Part shown: in pieces, positions 51,043 to 59,913 of the stretch
Layout of the letters: the number at the start of each line of letters is the position of its first letter
Position numbering within the stretch: the stretch's first letter is position 1
NCBI RefSeq assembly: GCF_016908315.1
Contig: NZ_JAFBDQ010000013.1
Coordinates: 30,885 to 94,884, forward strand
Origin: Halanaerobacter jeridensis
GTDB taxonomy: Bacteria > Bacillota > Halanaerobiia > Halobacteroidales > Halobacteroidaceae
Length of the DNA: 64,000 bases
Direction: 5' to 3'
The notes under the pieces: model-generated
Seen by the model: the letters and a program-made list of their open reading frames with translations, nothing else
The model's database searches: none
What the model was told of the DNA's origin: nothing
Program-made: the position numbers and the translations under genes

Positions 51043-53547
51043 TTAAATAAATAAGCTCATATTAGATTGATCAGCAGAATTTAAGAATGTTGCCACGCCG
51101 CCAACTTCTACTCCATCAATCAATTCTTCTTTGCTAAATCCTAATAAATCCATTGTCATCTGACAAGCAACCAATCGCACTCCATTCTCCTGGGCTTGCT
51201 CGATTAATGTTTCTAAAGAATCAACACCTTTATTCTCCATTACCTTCCGGATCATCTTAGGACCCATGCCGAACATATTCATTGTAGATAAGGATAAGTT
51301 TTCACTACCTTGCGGCATCATCTTACCGAACATCTTATCCATAGCACTCTTTTCAACATCTATATCTTCTTTGTTCTTTCTTAAGACATTTAAGCCCCAG
51401 AAAGTGAAGAACAATGTTACATCTTTACCCATTGATGCTGCTCCATTAGCAATAATGAAGGAAGCGATAGCTTTGTCTAAATCACCACTAAAGACAACCA
51501 TCGTCGTCCCGTTTTTCTCTTCAACTACTCTTCCAGTACCGCCAGCAGGCACTTCTTTGCTACCTTTCTGCAATTTAGCACTATATTCTGTACCATCTTT
51601 AGCAGTATCTAATAATGTATTACCAGTACTTTCACACCAAGACTTAATATCAGCAGTGAAACCTGGGTCAGTAGCAGTTACTTCTAAGATATCTCCATCT
51701 TCCATCTCCTGCATCTTTTGCGATACTTGCATAATTGGCCCTGGACACTGTAGACCACAGGCATCAAGTTCAAACTTTTCTCCTTCTTTAACCGTTCTTT
51801 CAATCTCATCTTGAGAATATTTACTCTCTTCAGGAGTAGTAATACTAGCTAATTTCTCGTGTTCTGGAGTTGTAGTATCATCGACAATTTCTTCTTTATC
51901 CTTCTTCACTTCATCGTATAATTTATATCCTCCAGCTAAGTTCTTAACATTCTCAAAACCATTCTGCATCAAGATTCTAGTAGCAATATATCCTCTTAAA
52001 CCAACAGCACAATAAACTACAATCTCCTGCTCTTTATCTAATTCATCCAAGCGATCACGTAGTTCATTGAGCGGAATATTAACAGCACCTTCTATCTTAC
52101 CTAACTGCACCTCTACTTCTTCTCGCACATCTAATAATAGAGTACTTGGCTTTAGGTCATCAACCTGATCCCAATTAACCATTTCTACTTTGCCATTAAG
52201 CATATTACCGGCGACAAAACCAGCCATATTAACTGGATCTTTAGCAGAACCAAATGGCGGTGCATAAGCTAAGTCTAATTCTTGTAGGTCAAAGACTGTC
52301 TTTTCAAACTCAATTGCTGTAGCAAAGACATCAACTCGTTTATCTACTCCATCATAACCTACAACCTGCGCTCCTAATAACTTACCCTCTTCCGGAGTAA
52401 AGAGAACCTTAATTGTCATTGGTACTGCCCCCGGGTAATAACCAGCGTGGTTCTTCTTATTAATATATGTTTTATCATACTCAATATCAGTATCCTGTAG
52501 TTGCTTTTCATTAACTCCCGTGGCACCTACTGCTAGGTCAAAAACTTTAGCAATTGCAGTTCCTTGACTACCTTTAAATTTCTCTGGTTCTCCAGTAATA
52601 TTATTAGCAACAATTCGTCCCTGTTTATTAGCAGGTCCTGCTAATGGAATATGAGCTGCTTCACCAGTGACAGAATTAGTAACTTCAATAGCATCACCTA
52701 AAGCATAAATATTCTCATCAGAAGTTTGTAAATAGTGATTAACTTTAATTGCTCCCGTGTCACCAATTTCCAATCCTGCCTCTTCGGCAAGTTCAGTCAT
52801 CGGCTTCACACCAGCAGACATAATCACAAGATCAGTCGTTAATTGCGTACCATCTTGTAATTCCACCTTTTTACGTCCTGAGACATCATCGAATCCAGCT
52901 ACTGCATTATCTAAATAAAGATTAATCCCATTCATGCGGAGATGATTGTGTACTTGAGCAGCCATCTCACGGTCAATTGGCCCTAAGACCTGTGGTGCCA
53001 TCTCCACTATAGAGACATCTAAACCACGGTCATGTAAGTTCTCCGCCATCTCAACCCCAATATAACCTGCTCCTACTACTACAGCACTCTTAGGTTCATT
53101 ATTATCGACAAAACCTTTAATTTGGTCTGTATCCGGAATATTACGCAAAGTATAGATATTGTCACCATCAGCTCCTGGCACCGGTGGTAAGATCGGTTCT
53201 GCACCTGGAGATAAGACTAAATAATCATAGTCTTCTTCATATGTTTCACAGTTATCTAAATCTCTAACCTCAATCTTTTTATTCTCCCGATCAATTTCCG
53301 TTACCTTATTCTTAACCCGCACATCAATATCAAATCTCGCTTCCATTGCTTCCGGCGTCTGCACCAATAACTTTTCCCTATCTTCAATAACCTCACCAAT
53401 GTGATACGGCAGACCACAATTAGCAAAAGAAATATGATCTCCTTTTTCAAAAACAACAATTTCAGCATCTTCATCCATTCTTCTTAAGCGTGCAGCTGTA
53501 CTAGCGCCACCAGCTACCCCACCAACAATTAGAACTTTATTAGACAT
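51043..53547 (-). CDS. CoA-disulfide reductase-rhodanese-TusA-DsrE fusion
   Basis: 834 aa with four parts. Residues 1-450 are a flavoprotein disulfide reductase of the CoADR/Npsr type (VLIVGGVAGGASTAARLRR, single redox Cys44 in FANCGLPY). Residues about 456-546 are a rhodanese with active Cys513 in VVYCAVGLRG. Residues about 591-661 are TusA-like (DACGLQCPGPIM). Residues about 680-834 are DsrE/DsrF-like (MVVFSGDLDKAIASFIIANG, FFTFWGLNVL, VACQMTMDLLG). Likely role: reduction and relay of persulfide or polysulfide sulfur from CoA or other thiols. Downstream of an ArsR regulator; GGGGGAG before ATG. Confidence 0.93.
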   Translation of the reverse strand: MSNKVLIVGGVAGGASTAARLRRMDEDAEIVVFEKGDHISFANCGLPYHIGEVIEDREKLLVQTPEAMEARFDIDVRVKNKVTEIDRENKKIEVRDLDNCETYEEDYDYLVLSPGAEPILPPVPGADGDNIYTLRNIPDTDQIKGFVDNNEPKSAVVVGAGYIGVEMAENLHDRGLDVSIVEMAPQVLGPIDREMAAQVHNHLRMNGINLYLDNAVAGFDDVSGRKKVELQDGTQLTTDLVIMSAGVKPMTELAEEAGLEIGDTGAIKVNHYLQTSDENIYALGDAIEVTNSVTGEAAHIPLAGPANKQGRIVANNITGEPEKFKGSQGTAIAKVFDLAVGATGVNEKQLQDTDIEYDKTYINKKNHAGYYPGAVPMTIKVLFTPEEGKLLGAQVVGYDGVDKRVDVFATAIEFEKTVFDLQELDLAYAPPFGSAKDPVNMAGFVAGNMLNGKVEMVNWDQVDDLKPSTLLLDVREEVEVQLGKIEGAVNIPLNELRDRLDELDKEQEIVVYCAVGLRGYIATRILMQNGFENVKNLAGGYKLYDEVKKDKEEIVDDTTTPEHEKLASITTPEESKYSQDEIERTVKEGEKFELDACGLQCPGPIMQVSQKMQEMEDGDILEVTATDPGFTADIKSWCESTGNTLLDTAKDGTEYSAKLQKGSKEVPAGGTGRVVEEKNGTTMVVFSGDLDKAIASFIIANGAASMGKDVTLFFTFWGLNVLRKNKEDIDVEKSAMDKMFGKMMPQGSENLSLSTMNMFGMGPKMIRKVMENKGVDSLETLIEQAQENGVRLVACQMTMDLLGFSKEELIDGVEVGGVATFLNSADQSNMSLFI

Positions 53548-53631
53548 TAAAACTCCCCCTTGTTCTTTTTTTCATTTGATTAGCATATTTAAATAACCGG
53601 ATATTTAATTTAAAAATTAAGACTCTATTAA

Positions 53632-53916
53632 TTAAAATAAAGCCTCAATTATTTTTTTAGCGTCTTCATTAACTACATAATAATTCACTTCCACCCCGTT
53701 ACGCTGTCCTTCCAAAATCCCTAAATTTCTTAACTTAGCCAAATGCTGCGATAACGTAGACTGTGGTATATCTAAAGAATCCTGCATTTTAGAAACATTA
53801 CAACCTTCATCACTCATTAACCCTTTAACTATACATAAGCGAATTGGATGAGACAAGCCTTTGATTATATCTGCTTTGTTTTTTACATCCTCAAATTCTC
53901 TTGTGATATTCTCCAC
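53632..53916 (-). CDS. ArsR-family transcription regulator
   Basis: 94-aa winged helix: ADIIKGLSHPIRLCIVKGLM, recognition helix DIPQSTLSQHLAKLRNLGILE, wing GQRNGVEVNYYVV. Two cysteines (Cys in RLCIV and in EGCNV, about 12 residues apart) could form a redox or persulfide-sensing pair, as in SqrR/BigR, though positions differ. It stands 84 bases upstream of the sulfur-transfer fusion on the same strand and is probably its repressor. GTG start after GGAGGG. Confidence 0.92.
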   Translation of the reverse strand: MENITREFEDVKNKADIIKGLSHPIRLCIVKGLMSDEGCNVSKMQDSLDIPQSTLSQHLAKLRNLGILEGQRNGVEVNYYVVNEDAKKIIEALF

Positions 53917-53988
53917 TTGAAATCCCTCCAGAATTTATTCAATACATTTATATATTACGATATATTGAAGTAGTTGTCAAGTAAAAAA

Positions 53989-54008
53989 AGTGGGCTTTGG
54001 CCCACTTT
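53989..54008 (-). terminator. Terminator after PD-(D/E)XK copy C
   Basis: AAGTGGGC, TTTG, GCCCACTT with a T run on the minus strand; same stem as at 55037-55056. Confidence 0.8.
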
Positions 54009-54053
54009 AGGTTTAAGCTATCAACCTTCATCTGAAGTTGAAAACAAGAAAAG

Positions 54054-54932
54054 TTAACTCTTTTGAAGTCCTTTTATTTCTTCTTTCGACAGTTTTGAAT
54101 ATTTCATTATTTTTTCTAACTCTTCTCCATCTTCTATCATTTCTTTTGCTATTTCTATATTTCTACCTCTTTCCCCTAATTTAACTCCTTCTTGTTTTGC
54201 TCCTTCTAAGTTAGTTAAATAATCATGAATTGCTTTTTGTCGTGCTTCATATTTCTGTCTTTCCTCTTTATCTTGACTCATAATCTCTAAATTTTCGGCA
54301 GCTTCTTTTAATTCTTCAACTTTTTCTTCAATCATTTTAACCACCTCGCTTTCCGGGTCTTTTAAAAATAATAACCACGGTATTAAATCATCATTTATCT
54401 TTTTAAGATCTTGATATTTTTCCTCGTTTAATTTAGTTAACTCAATAAAATGTATTTCTTCAATATCAGTTAACACCTGATTGTTTTCTTTTTCTTTTAA
54501 TAAAAAACAATTATGATAATCTTCCATCGATTTTAAATAATTGAAATTTAAAATATTAATAGCAACTGTTTTTCTTAGTTGACTGTACTTTTCTCCCTTA
54601 TTTAATTGAGAAGTATATAATTTGCTCCAATAATATAAGGTTCTTCTCTTCATATTATACTGATTTTTTAGCTGAATTTCCACATTTAACTTTCGACCAT
54701 CATCAGCAGTTGCTTTAACATCTAATCTTGATAATTTGTCTTCTTCCCATTCTCTATTAATTTCCGCATTGTCAATCTTTACTTTTACTATTTCCTTTTT
54801 CGTTCCCTTGGTTCCTAAAACACTATTCAAAAATGAAATCAAAATATTAGGATGTTTCTCCGACCCAAATATTCTTTTAAAAACAAAATCAACTTTGGGA
54901 TCTAAAAGTTTTTCTTTCACTTTAATTATCAT
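54054..54932 (-). CDS. PD-(D/E)XK (Rpn-like) nuclease/transposase, copy C
   Basis: 292 aa, intact member of the same family as copy A. Signature LDPKVDFVFKRIFGSEKHPN, then RLDVKATADDGRKLNVEIQL with the catalytic Asp and Glu, WSKLYTSQLNKGE, IHFIELTKL, and the helical tail ending MKYSKLSKEEIKGLQKS. It lacks the GRKE repeats of copy A. The start is uncertain: ATG 54932 has AAAAGGA too close; upstream residues are hydrophobic and unlike the family. Rpn proteins are DNA nucleases linked to recombination. Flanked on both sides by near-identical hairpins. Confidence 0.85.
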   Translation of the reverse strand: MIIKVKEKLLDPKVDFVFKRIFGSEKHPNILISFLNSVLGTKGTKKEIVKVKIDNAEINREWEEDKLSRLDVKATADDGRKLNVEIQLKNQYNMKRRTLYYWSKLYTSQLNKGEKYSQLRKTVAINILNFNYLKSMEDYHNCFLLKEKENNQVLTDIEEIHFIELTKLNEEKYQDLKKINDDLIPWLLFLKDPESEVVKMIEEKVEELKEAAENLEIMSQDKEERQKYEARQKAIHDYLTNLEGAKQEGVKLGERGRNIEIAKEMIEDGEELEKIMKYSKLSKEEIKGLQKS

Positions 54933-55036
54933 TCCTTTTACAATTTTATTATATCTTAATAATAAAGATATTAAAAGCATCAGTATTATCTTATCCTAAT
55001 ATCTTGAAATTATAATTTTATATCAAAAAAATAAAA

Positions 55037-55056
55037 AAGTGGGCCAAAGCCCACTT
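55037..55056 (-). terminator. Terminator of the first CsgG-like gene
   Basis: AAGTGGGC, CAAA, GCCCACTT with TTTTTTATTT on the minus strand. The stem matches the terminator of copy C at 53989. Confidence 0.82.
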
Positions 55057-55065
55057 CCCTTAGTT

Positions 55066-56109
55066 TTATTCAATTAAACCATATTGCTTAACTAGTAGAT
55101 TAGCAAAGCGTCCAGCTACTTTTTTAAGCGCAGTATTCAATAATTTTTCATCTGAAACAATGATTTGAGCTTCATCTTCGAAATAACTCTGCTGATAAAG
55201 TTCTGTTTCCTCAAAACTTTTGCTAACTACTACTGCACCATCAGTTGCATCTATCAATTTAAATAGAACCTCTACATAGGCAGCCTTTTCAATTCGTATC
55301 TTTTCTACTTCTTCATCATCTTCTTTAGTCAATAGCTCTCGACTTTCATCACGGTCTATTTCTCCACTAATCACTTTACCTACTAGTAGATAATCTGTTT
55401 GAGCTGCTGTCCCTATTTCTTGAGCAGCAGTACTAGTTATTAAACCACTAGCTGCTAATTCCTGTGCTGTTAAAGTTGTACTTAATTTATCCCGTTCCAC
55501 AATCTCTAAAAAATCAGGTTCTAACTCCAATAAATCAGAGACTAAAAATCCAGTAGTTCTCGTACCTAAATCATAACGGTAACTGTTATCTTCAAATTCA
55601 ATCACAGCAACTCTTTTTAGCTTCTGCTGACGTAATTTATTATATGCTTCTTCTTTTTTTAAATTACTATCTAAATAAGATGCAGATTGTTCTACTTTCT
55701 TAAATTCTTGATAGGCTAGTTCCCAATTTTCTTCTTCTAAGTATTCTTTACCCTGCTGATAATGATATTGTTGATACTTTGTTTGAGCTGTAGTCAATAG
55801 TTGATTTGCTTTAACACTATCCTTAATCTTGCGAGCAGATTTAAAACTCTTAATTGCTAAAGCATAGTTTTCATTCTCTAAATACTCTTTTCCTTGGGCT
55901 AGATAATCATCATATTTCTGCTGCTGATGGCCGGTAAATAATTTATAACCACCCCAGGCACCTAAAACAACTAAGGCCCCCACTCCAATTGATTCACCAC
56001 TACTAGCACAAACCTGTGACGGCAGAGGGCCAACATTATTAGCAGTCAAAGTAATCGCTACTATCATAACCAATAAAACTGTTGTTAATTTTAAACTAAC
56101 ACTCTTCAT
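55066..56109 (-). CDS. TPR-CsgG-like secreted protein 1
   Basis: 347 aa. Signal peptide (LTTVLLVMIVAITLTA), a second hydrophobic stretch (IGVGALVVLGAWGGYKLF), two TPR-like repeats (YLAQGKEYLENENYALAIKSF; HYQQGKEYLEEENWELAYQEF), then a CsgG/curli-assembly type domain (RVAVIEFEDNSYRYDLGTRT, EIVERDKLSTTLTAQELAASGL, DYLLVGKVISGEIDRDES). CsgG domains form outer-membrane pores or associate with them. ATG 56109 follows AGGGAG. Last gene of the envelope group; 296 bases separate it from paralogue 2. Confidence 0.8.
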   Translation of the reverse strand: MKSVSLKLTTVLLVMIVAITLTANNVGPLPSQVCASSGESIGVGALVVLGAWGGYKLFTGHQQQKYDDYLAQGKEYLENENYALAIKSFKSARKIKDSVKANQLLTTAQTKYQQYHYQQGKEYLEEENWELAYQEFKKVEQSASYLDSNLKKEEAYNKLRQQKLKRVAVIEFEDNSYRYDLGTRTTGFLVSDLLELEPDFLEIVERDKLSTTLTAQELAASGLITSTAAQEIGTAAQTDYLLVGKVISGEIDRDESRELLTKEDDEEVEKIRIEKAAYVEVLFKLIDATDGAVVVSKSFEETELYQQSYFEDEAQIIVSDEKLLNTALKKVAGRFANLLVKQYGLIE

Positions 56110-56209
56110 TTTCTCCCTACCTTTCTCAAATATTATTGACAATCAATATATCAGTGTCATGCACTACAAAATTATTATTTAGATGCAATACTCATAAATT
56201 CAAAAGATA

Positions 56210-56234
56210 GATTTGGCAATGCCAAATCTCTACA
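56210..56234 (+). repeat. GATTTGGC/GCCAAATC hairpin with TCTACA tail
   Basis: Third copy of the family at 25390 and 33516; both arms carry the compensating C-to-T/G-to-A change, so the stem is conserved. A T/C-rich tract follows. Confidence 0.72.
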
Positions 56235-56405
56235 AATGTTTTTCACTGTTTTATTATTGTTTTTTCTCTTTACTGATCACTCTTCTTTACTCTTCACTCT
56301 TCACTATTCTTATTGCTTTTCCTATCTTCACTCTTTACTATTCTTCACTCATCACTTGTCACTGTTTTATCTTTACTATTCTTCACTCATCACTTGTCAC
56401 TATTC
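56235..56405. repeat. T/C-rich TTACTCTTCACT tract
   Basis: About 170 bases of degenerate TTTACTATTCTTCACTCATCACTTGTCACT units, with a 30-base block repeated, filling the gap between the two CsgG-like genes. No gene seen. Confidence 0.6.
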
Positions 56406-57608
56406 TTATATTTCGTATTTTTGATAAATCACATCTGCAAAATCAGATACTGCTTCAGTTAATACTTCATCAAATAACTTATTCTCAGAGATCAAATCTG
56501 GGTCTCCACCTGATTCATAACTTTCACTATCAATAGCTGTCTTTTTAATTGTTCTACTAGTGACTACCTTAGCGTTTGAAACATCTAATAATTTAAAGAT
56601 GATCTGAGTATATGCCTCTCGTTTTTTAGTATAAATCTTCTTATCTACATATTCACCCTCACTAGCATCATACTCTTCTTGATATTCACTGCTGATATCA
56701 GTATCTACATCTGCGCTGAGAATCTTAGCGACTACAATATAATCAACACCTAAAATATTACCTAGTTCTTGTGCTGTTGAAGCATCGACTAAACCACTGG
56801 CATCACTTAATTTCTGTTCACTGACAATAGAATTTAGCTGTTCGCGCTCGATAATTTCAATAAACTTAGGATTCTTTGCTAAGAGTTCTCCTGTAAATAA
56901 TGATGCAACTTTGCTCCCTAAATTACCATAGCCATAAGTTGTATCTTCAAAGTCTAAAACTGCTAGACGCTTTAATTTCAGTTGCTTTAATTTTTGATAA
57001 ACTTGCTCTGCTAGTTGATTAGTATCTAAATAATTGCCGTAGCGCTGTACTTTCTCAAATTCTTGATAGGCGGCTGTTAATTGTCCTTGTTCTTTATAAT
57101 CAAGAGCCAATTGATAATGCTGCTGCTGATACTTTTCTTGCGCTTGCTGCAGTAATTCTTGTACTTCTTGGCTATTTTTTAATCTCTGAGCCTGCTTAAA
57201 ATTACTAAGGGCTAGATTATAGTTTTGGCTCTCTAAATTGCTCTGTCCTTTGCCTATATAAGCTTGCTGTAAGAGACTGCGCACTTGCTTAGTATCCTTA
57301 TTATCTCGCGCTGTTTCTAATTCTGTAACTGCTAGAGCATATTTCTGATCACTTAAGTACTGTTGCCCCTTTTCTAAATGTGTTTGATAGGCCTTCTTAT
57401 CACGCAAACTATCGATTAATTTAGCAGTAAGACCAACTACTAATACTACTCCTAAAATCGTTAAAGTATCATTAGTAGAACCTGCATCATTTTGATTATT
57501 AGCCTGTAGCGATAATTCTTGTGCTTGAGCAAAATCGATGCCTAGACCAGTTACTATCACAAATACTAATATAATAATTGCTATTAATTTTTGATACTGT
57601 CGCAACAA
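56406..57608 (-). CDS. TPR-CsgG-like secreted protein 2
   Basis: 400 aa, paralogue of the gene at 55066. Signal peptide (LIAIIILVFVIVTGLGIDFAQA), a hydrophobic segment (LTILGVVLVVGLTAKLI), three TPR-like repeats (HLEKGQQYLSDQKYALAVTEL; YIGKGQSNLESQNYNLALSNF; ALDYKEQGQLTAAYQEF), then the CsgG-type domain (RLAVLDFEDTTYGYGNLGSK, IIEREQLNSIVSEQKLSDASGL, DYIVVAKILSADVDTDIS). TTG 57608 is preferred because AAGGAG lies five bases upstream; GTG 57614 overlaps that RBS. Twenty-six bases after the TolB-like gene, so co-transcribed. Confidence 0.82.
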   Translation of the reverse strand: MLRQYQKLIAIIILVFVIVTGLGIDFAQAQELSLQANNQNDAGSTNDTLTILGVVLVVGLTAKLIDSLRDKKAYQTHLEKGQQYLSDQKYALAVTELETARDNKDTKQVRSLLQQAYIGKGQSNLESQNYNLALSNFKQAQRLKNSQEVQELLQQAQEKYQQQHYQLALDYKEQGQLTAAYQEFEKVQRYGNYLDTNQLAEQVYQKLKQLKLKRLAVLDFEDTTYGYGNLGSKVASLFTGELLAKNPKFIEIIEREQLNSIVSEQKLSDASGLVDASTAQELGNILGVDYIVVAKILSADVDTDISSEYQEEYDASEGEYVDKKIYTKKREAYTQIIFKLLDVSNAKVVTSRTIKKTAIDSESYESGGDPDLISENKLFDEVLTEAVSDFADVIYQKYEI

Positions 57609-57640
57609 AATCACTCCTTCAATTTTTCAAATAATTAGAT

Positions 57641-58996
57641 TTATTTTTTCCAGGCTGGATCACTTACATTAATCTGGGGATTAACTAATATTTCTCTAGT
57701 AACTCCCTTAGTAGTTAAAAGTTTAATGTTTTGACTCTGCTGCTGACTGACATAAAGCCCCATCTGATTTTTTAGATCTCCTAAGGCGTAATCACTAATC
57801 TCTTCTTCTAAAGCAATCAATGCTTTTAAGCCACTACCATTATAATTAATCTGCTTTAAGGCTGAGCGACCGGCCTGATAATTAACAAATACAATTTTAT
57901 CGCCCGCAGCTGACCAACTCGGTGCTCTGTCTTCGCCAGCACTTTTATGGAGCAGTACTTTAGCACCTGTATCTAAGTTCAGCAGATGTAGTTTCTTCTC
58001 TCCAGTAGTTGCTGCAATATAGGCTACTGCATTCTGCTTTGCAGAATAAACAGCTTGACCATCATAATAGTCATTATCAGTTAAGCGGCGTAAGTAACTA
58101 CCATCAACAGTAGTAATATATAAATCATAATCTCCATCACGATTAGAAGCATAGAGAATTCTATTCTCATCTAACCAGACTGGATTTTCCTTAGCAGTAG
58201 CTGTAGAAGTTAACTGTTTTTGCTCTCCACCATCAGCTGCCATAGTATAAATATTAGTACTACCATCTCGGTCAGATAAGAACAACACTTCCTTACGGGC
58301 TGCAGACCAATCAGGAGCCCATTCATCACTTTGCTGAGTAGTTAAACGCTGTAGGCGTTGACCATAGATATCAGTGATATAGATATCACGCGAACCGCGT
58401 TGGTCACTGCTAAAGAAGAATTTAGTCTCTTGACGTCCTTCTAACTTAATAGTTAGATCTTTAGTTCCTGCCTGCAAAGCAATTTCTTGGGCATAAGTTC
58501 GATAAGCTGGGGCAGAAACTTTAAGCATCTTCTCTTTACTCAACACCGGAATTTTTTGCAGCGCAAAATAGCCATTAGCATCAGTTTCTACCATCTGATT
58601 GCCTAGTTCTACTTGAATTCCTGCTAAAGGATGACCACTGAATCTATCGAGTACCTGCCCACTTAAGTTCATATACTTTCGTTCTAACTCAATCGTTAGT
58701 GATTGATCACCTTCTCTTAGAGCCACTGTCTGCTGATAGTCTTTATAGCCAGGGGCAGAAATATTAATCATCCGCTTCTTTTTAGCTACATTGTCTACAA
58801 CAGGAATTTCTTTGAGCACAAAATATCCTTGTTGATTAGTTTTAACAGTTTGATTAGCAACTTCTACTTTAACTCCCGCTATACTTTGACCCGTTTTGTG
58901 ATCGACTACTTGGCCCCGGAGAGTCATCGTTTTTTGTCCACAACCGGTTACGACTAAGATTAACAGAAGCAAAACTATAAGTATTTCTTTCTTCAT
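57641..58996 (-). CDS. Lipoprotein with two Ig-like (CarboxypepD_reg) domains and TolB-like propeller
   Basis: 451 aa. Lipobox VVTGC (Cys19) shows a lipoprotein. Two repeats, about 27-105 and 110-190, have the regulatory-like fold (LRGQVVDHKTGQSIAGVKVE... GYFVLKEIPV; LSGQVLDRFSGHPLAGIQVE... GYFALQKIPV). Residues about 195-451 are WD40-like/TolB propeller blades (FFFSSDQRGSRDIYITDIYG; VLFLSDRDGSTNIYTMAADG; ILYASNRDGDYDLYITTVDG). Probably a periplasmic-side scaffold in the outer or inner membrane. GGGGGC upstream of ATG; 15 bases after the LPP20-like gene. Confidence 0.87.
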   Translation of the reverse strand: MKKEILIVLLLLILVVTGCGQKTMTLRGQVVDHKTGQSIAGVKVEVANQTVKTNQQGYFVLKEIPVVDNVAKKKRMINISAPGYKDYQQTVALREGDQSLTIELERKYMNLSGQVLDRFSGHPLAGIQVELGNQMVETDANGYFALQKIPVLSKEKMLKVSAPAYRTYAQEIALQAGTKDLTIKLEGRQETKFFFSSDQRGSRDIYITDIYGQRLQRLTTQQSDEWAPDWSAARKEVLFLSDRDGSTNIYTMAADGGEQKQLTSTATAKENPVWLDENRILYASNRDGDYDLYITTVDGSYLRRLTDNDYYDGQAVYSAKQNAVAYIAATTGEKKLHLLNLDTGAKVLLHKSAGEDRAPSWSAAGDKIVFVNYQAGRSALKQINYNGSGLKALIALEEEISDYALGDLKNQMGLYVSQQQSQNIKLLTTKGVTREILVNPQINVSDPAWKK

Positions 58997-59011
58997 TCCA
59001 GTGCCCCCTTT

Positions 59012-59893
59012 TTAGTTTAGAACAATAATTACTTTAGATTGATTAAAGATATTATTGCTTCGTCCGACCTGCAGCATTTTTTTCGCCTGAGCAGTTGCTA
59101 CTACTAGATCAGATTTAGTACTGCCTCTCACATCTTGGGCTTTAATTACTAATGGATTCTGGCCGACGCGAGGATTGGCCCGGGCAGCATTTAAACTACG
59201 TTCATAGCCTACAATCCCACTAGTGATTACTTCTTGAGTATTTAAAGTACTAATCCCATAGATTAATTTACCTTGAGCACTATAGATATTAGGTGCAATA
59301 GCAGGCTCTACATCAACATTAATTGTATTAATAATAATCCCTGTATAGTCTTTCTCCTGCTGAGATGTACTAGCTGTCTGAACTTGATTATTATTTAACT
59401 GCAATTGCTCACTATTGTTATTTTCAGCTTCTTCTTTTAACTTAGGCAAAATCGCCTTAATCACTCCATCTCGACCATAAAACTTAACTTCCATAATCAC
59501 TAAATAAGTCCCCTTAGCAGGTTGTTTTTCTTCAACGATACGAGCACCGCGGAGGGTAGCATTTAGCTTCTTTTTGATCACATCTGATTCTACTTGGGCA
59601 TTCTTGATTGTCTGAGTGGCAGTCAAATTAACACCTTTAATCTCTTCTAATAGATGACGTTGGGCCATCGTAATTGCAGCTTCTCGAGCCAGGATCTTAG
59701 CTTGGGCTTTATTTTGAATCTCATCACCAACTACTCCATAGCCCTTGGCCCGTACTACAGACTTTTGCCAATCAGTTCTTGCATCTTGACGACTATTAAA
59801 GAGCGAAGCTTCGGCTTGAACAACTCCTACTCCAATTACTATAATCATTAATCCTAAACTAAAACAGAACAATCTAAGGTTGAAATTTTTCAT
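59012..59893 (-). CDS. LPP20-like secreted protein
   Basis: 293 aa with a signal peptide (GLMIIVIGVGVVQAEA). Residues about 45-150 fit the LPP20/FlgP-like domain: VVRAKGYGVVGDEIQNKAQAK, ILAREAAITMAQRHLLEEI, TLRGARIVEEK, GTYLVIMEVKFYG. The end (GIIINTINVDVEPAIAPNIYS, VVATAQAKKMLQVG) is a second conserved part seen in such proteins. No lipobox cysteine. LPP20/FlgP proteins in diderms form outer-membrane rings around the flagellar motor or are surface lipoproteins. Eighteen to twenty bases after the FlgT-like gene; first ATG 59896 is an equal candidate. Confidence 0.82.
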   Translation of the reverse strand: MKNFNLRLFCFSLGLMIIVIGVGVVQAEASLFNSRQDARTDWQKSVVRAKGYGVVGDEIQNKAQAKILAREAAITMAQRHLLEEIKGVNLTATQTIKNAQVESDVIKKKLNATLRGARIVEEKQPAKGTYLVIMEVKFYGRDGVIKAILPKLKEEAENNNSEQLQLNNNQVQTASTSQQEKDYTGIIINTINVDVEPAIAPNIYSAQGKLIYGISTLNTQEVITSGIVGYERSLNAARANPRVGQNPLVIKAQDVRGSTKSDLVVATAQAKKMLQVGRSNNIFNQSKVIIVLN

Positions 59894-59913
59894 CATTTTA
59901 CCTCCCTCAAGAA

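Noticed and set aside
51266..51814. 182-codon plus-strand frame inside the sulfur-transfer fusion
   Set aside because: Antisense shadow of a well-conserved multidomain gene.
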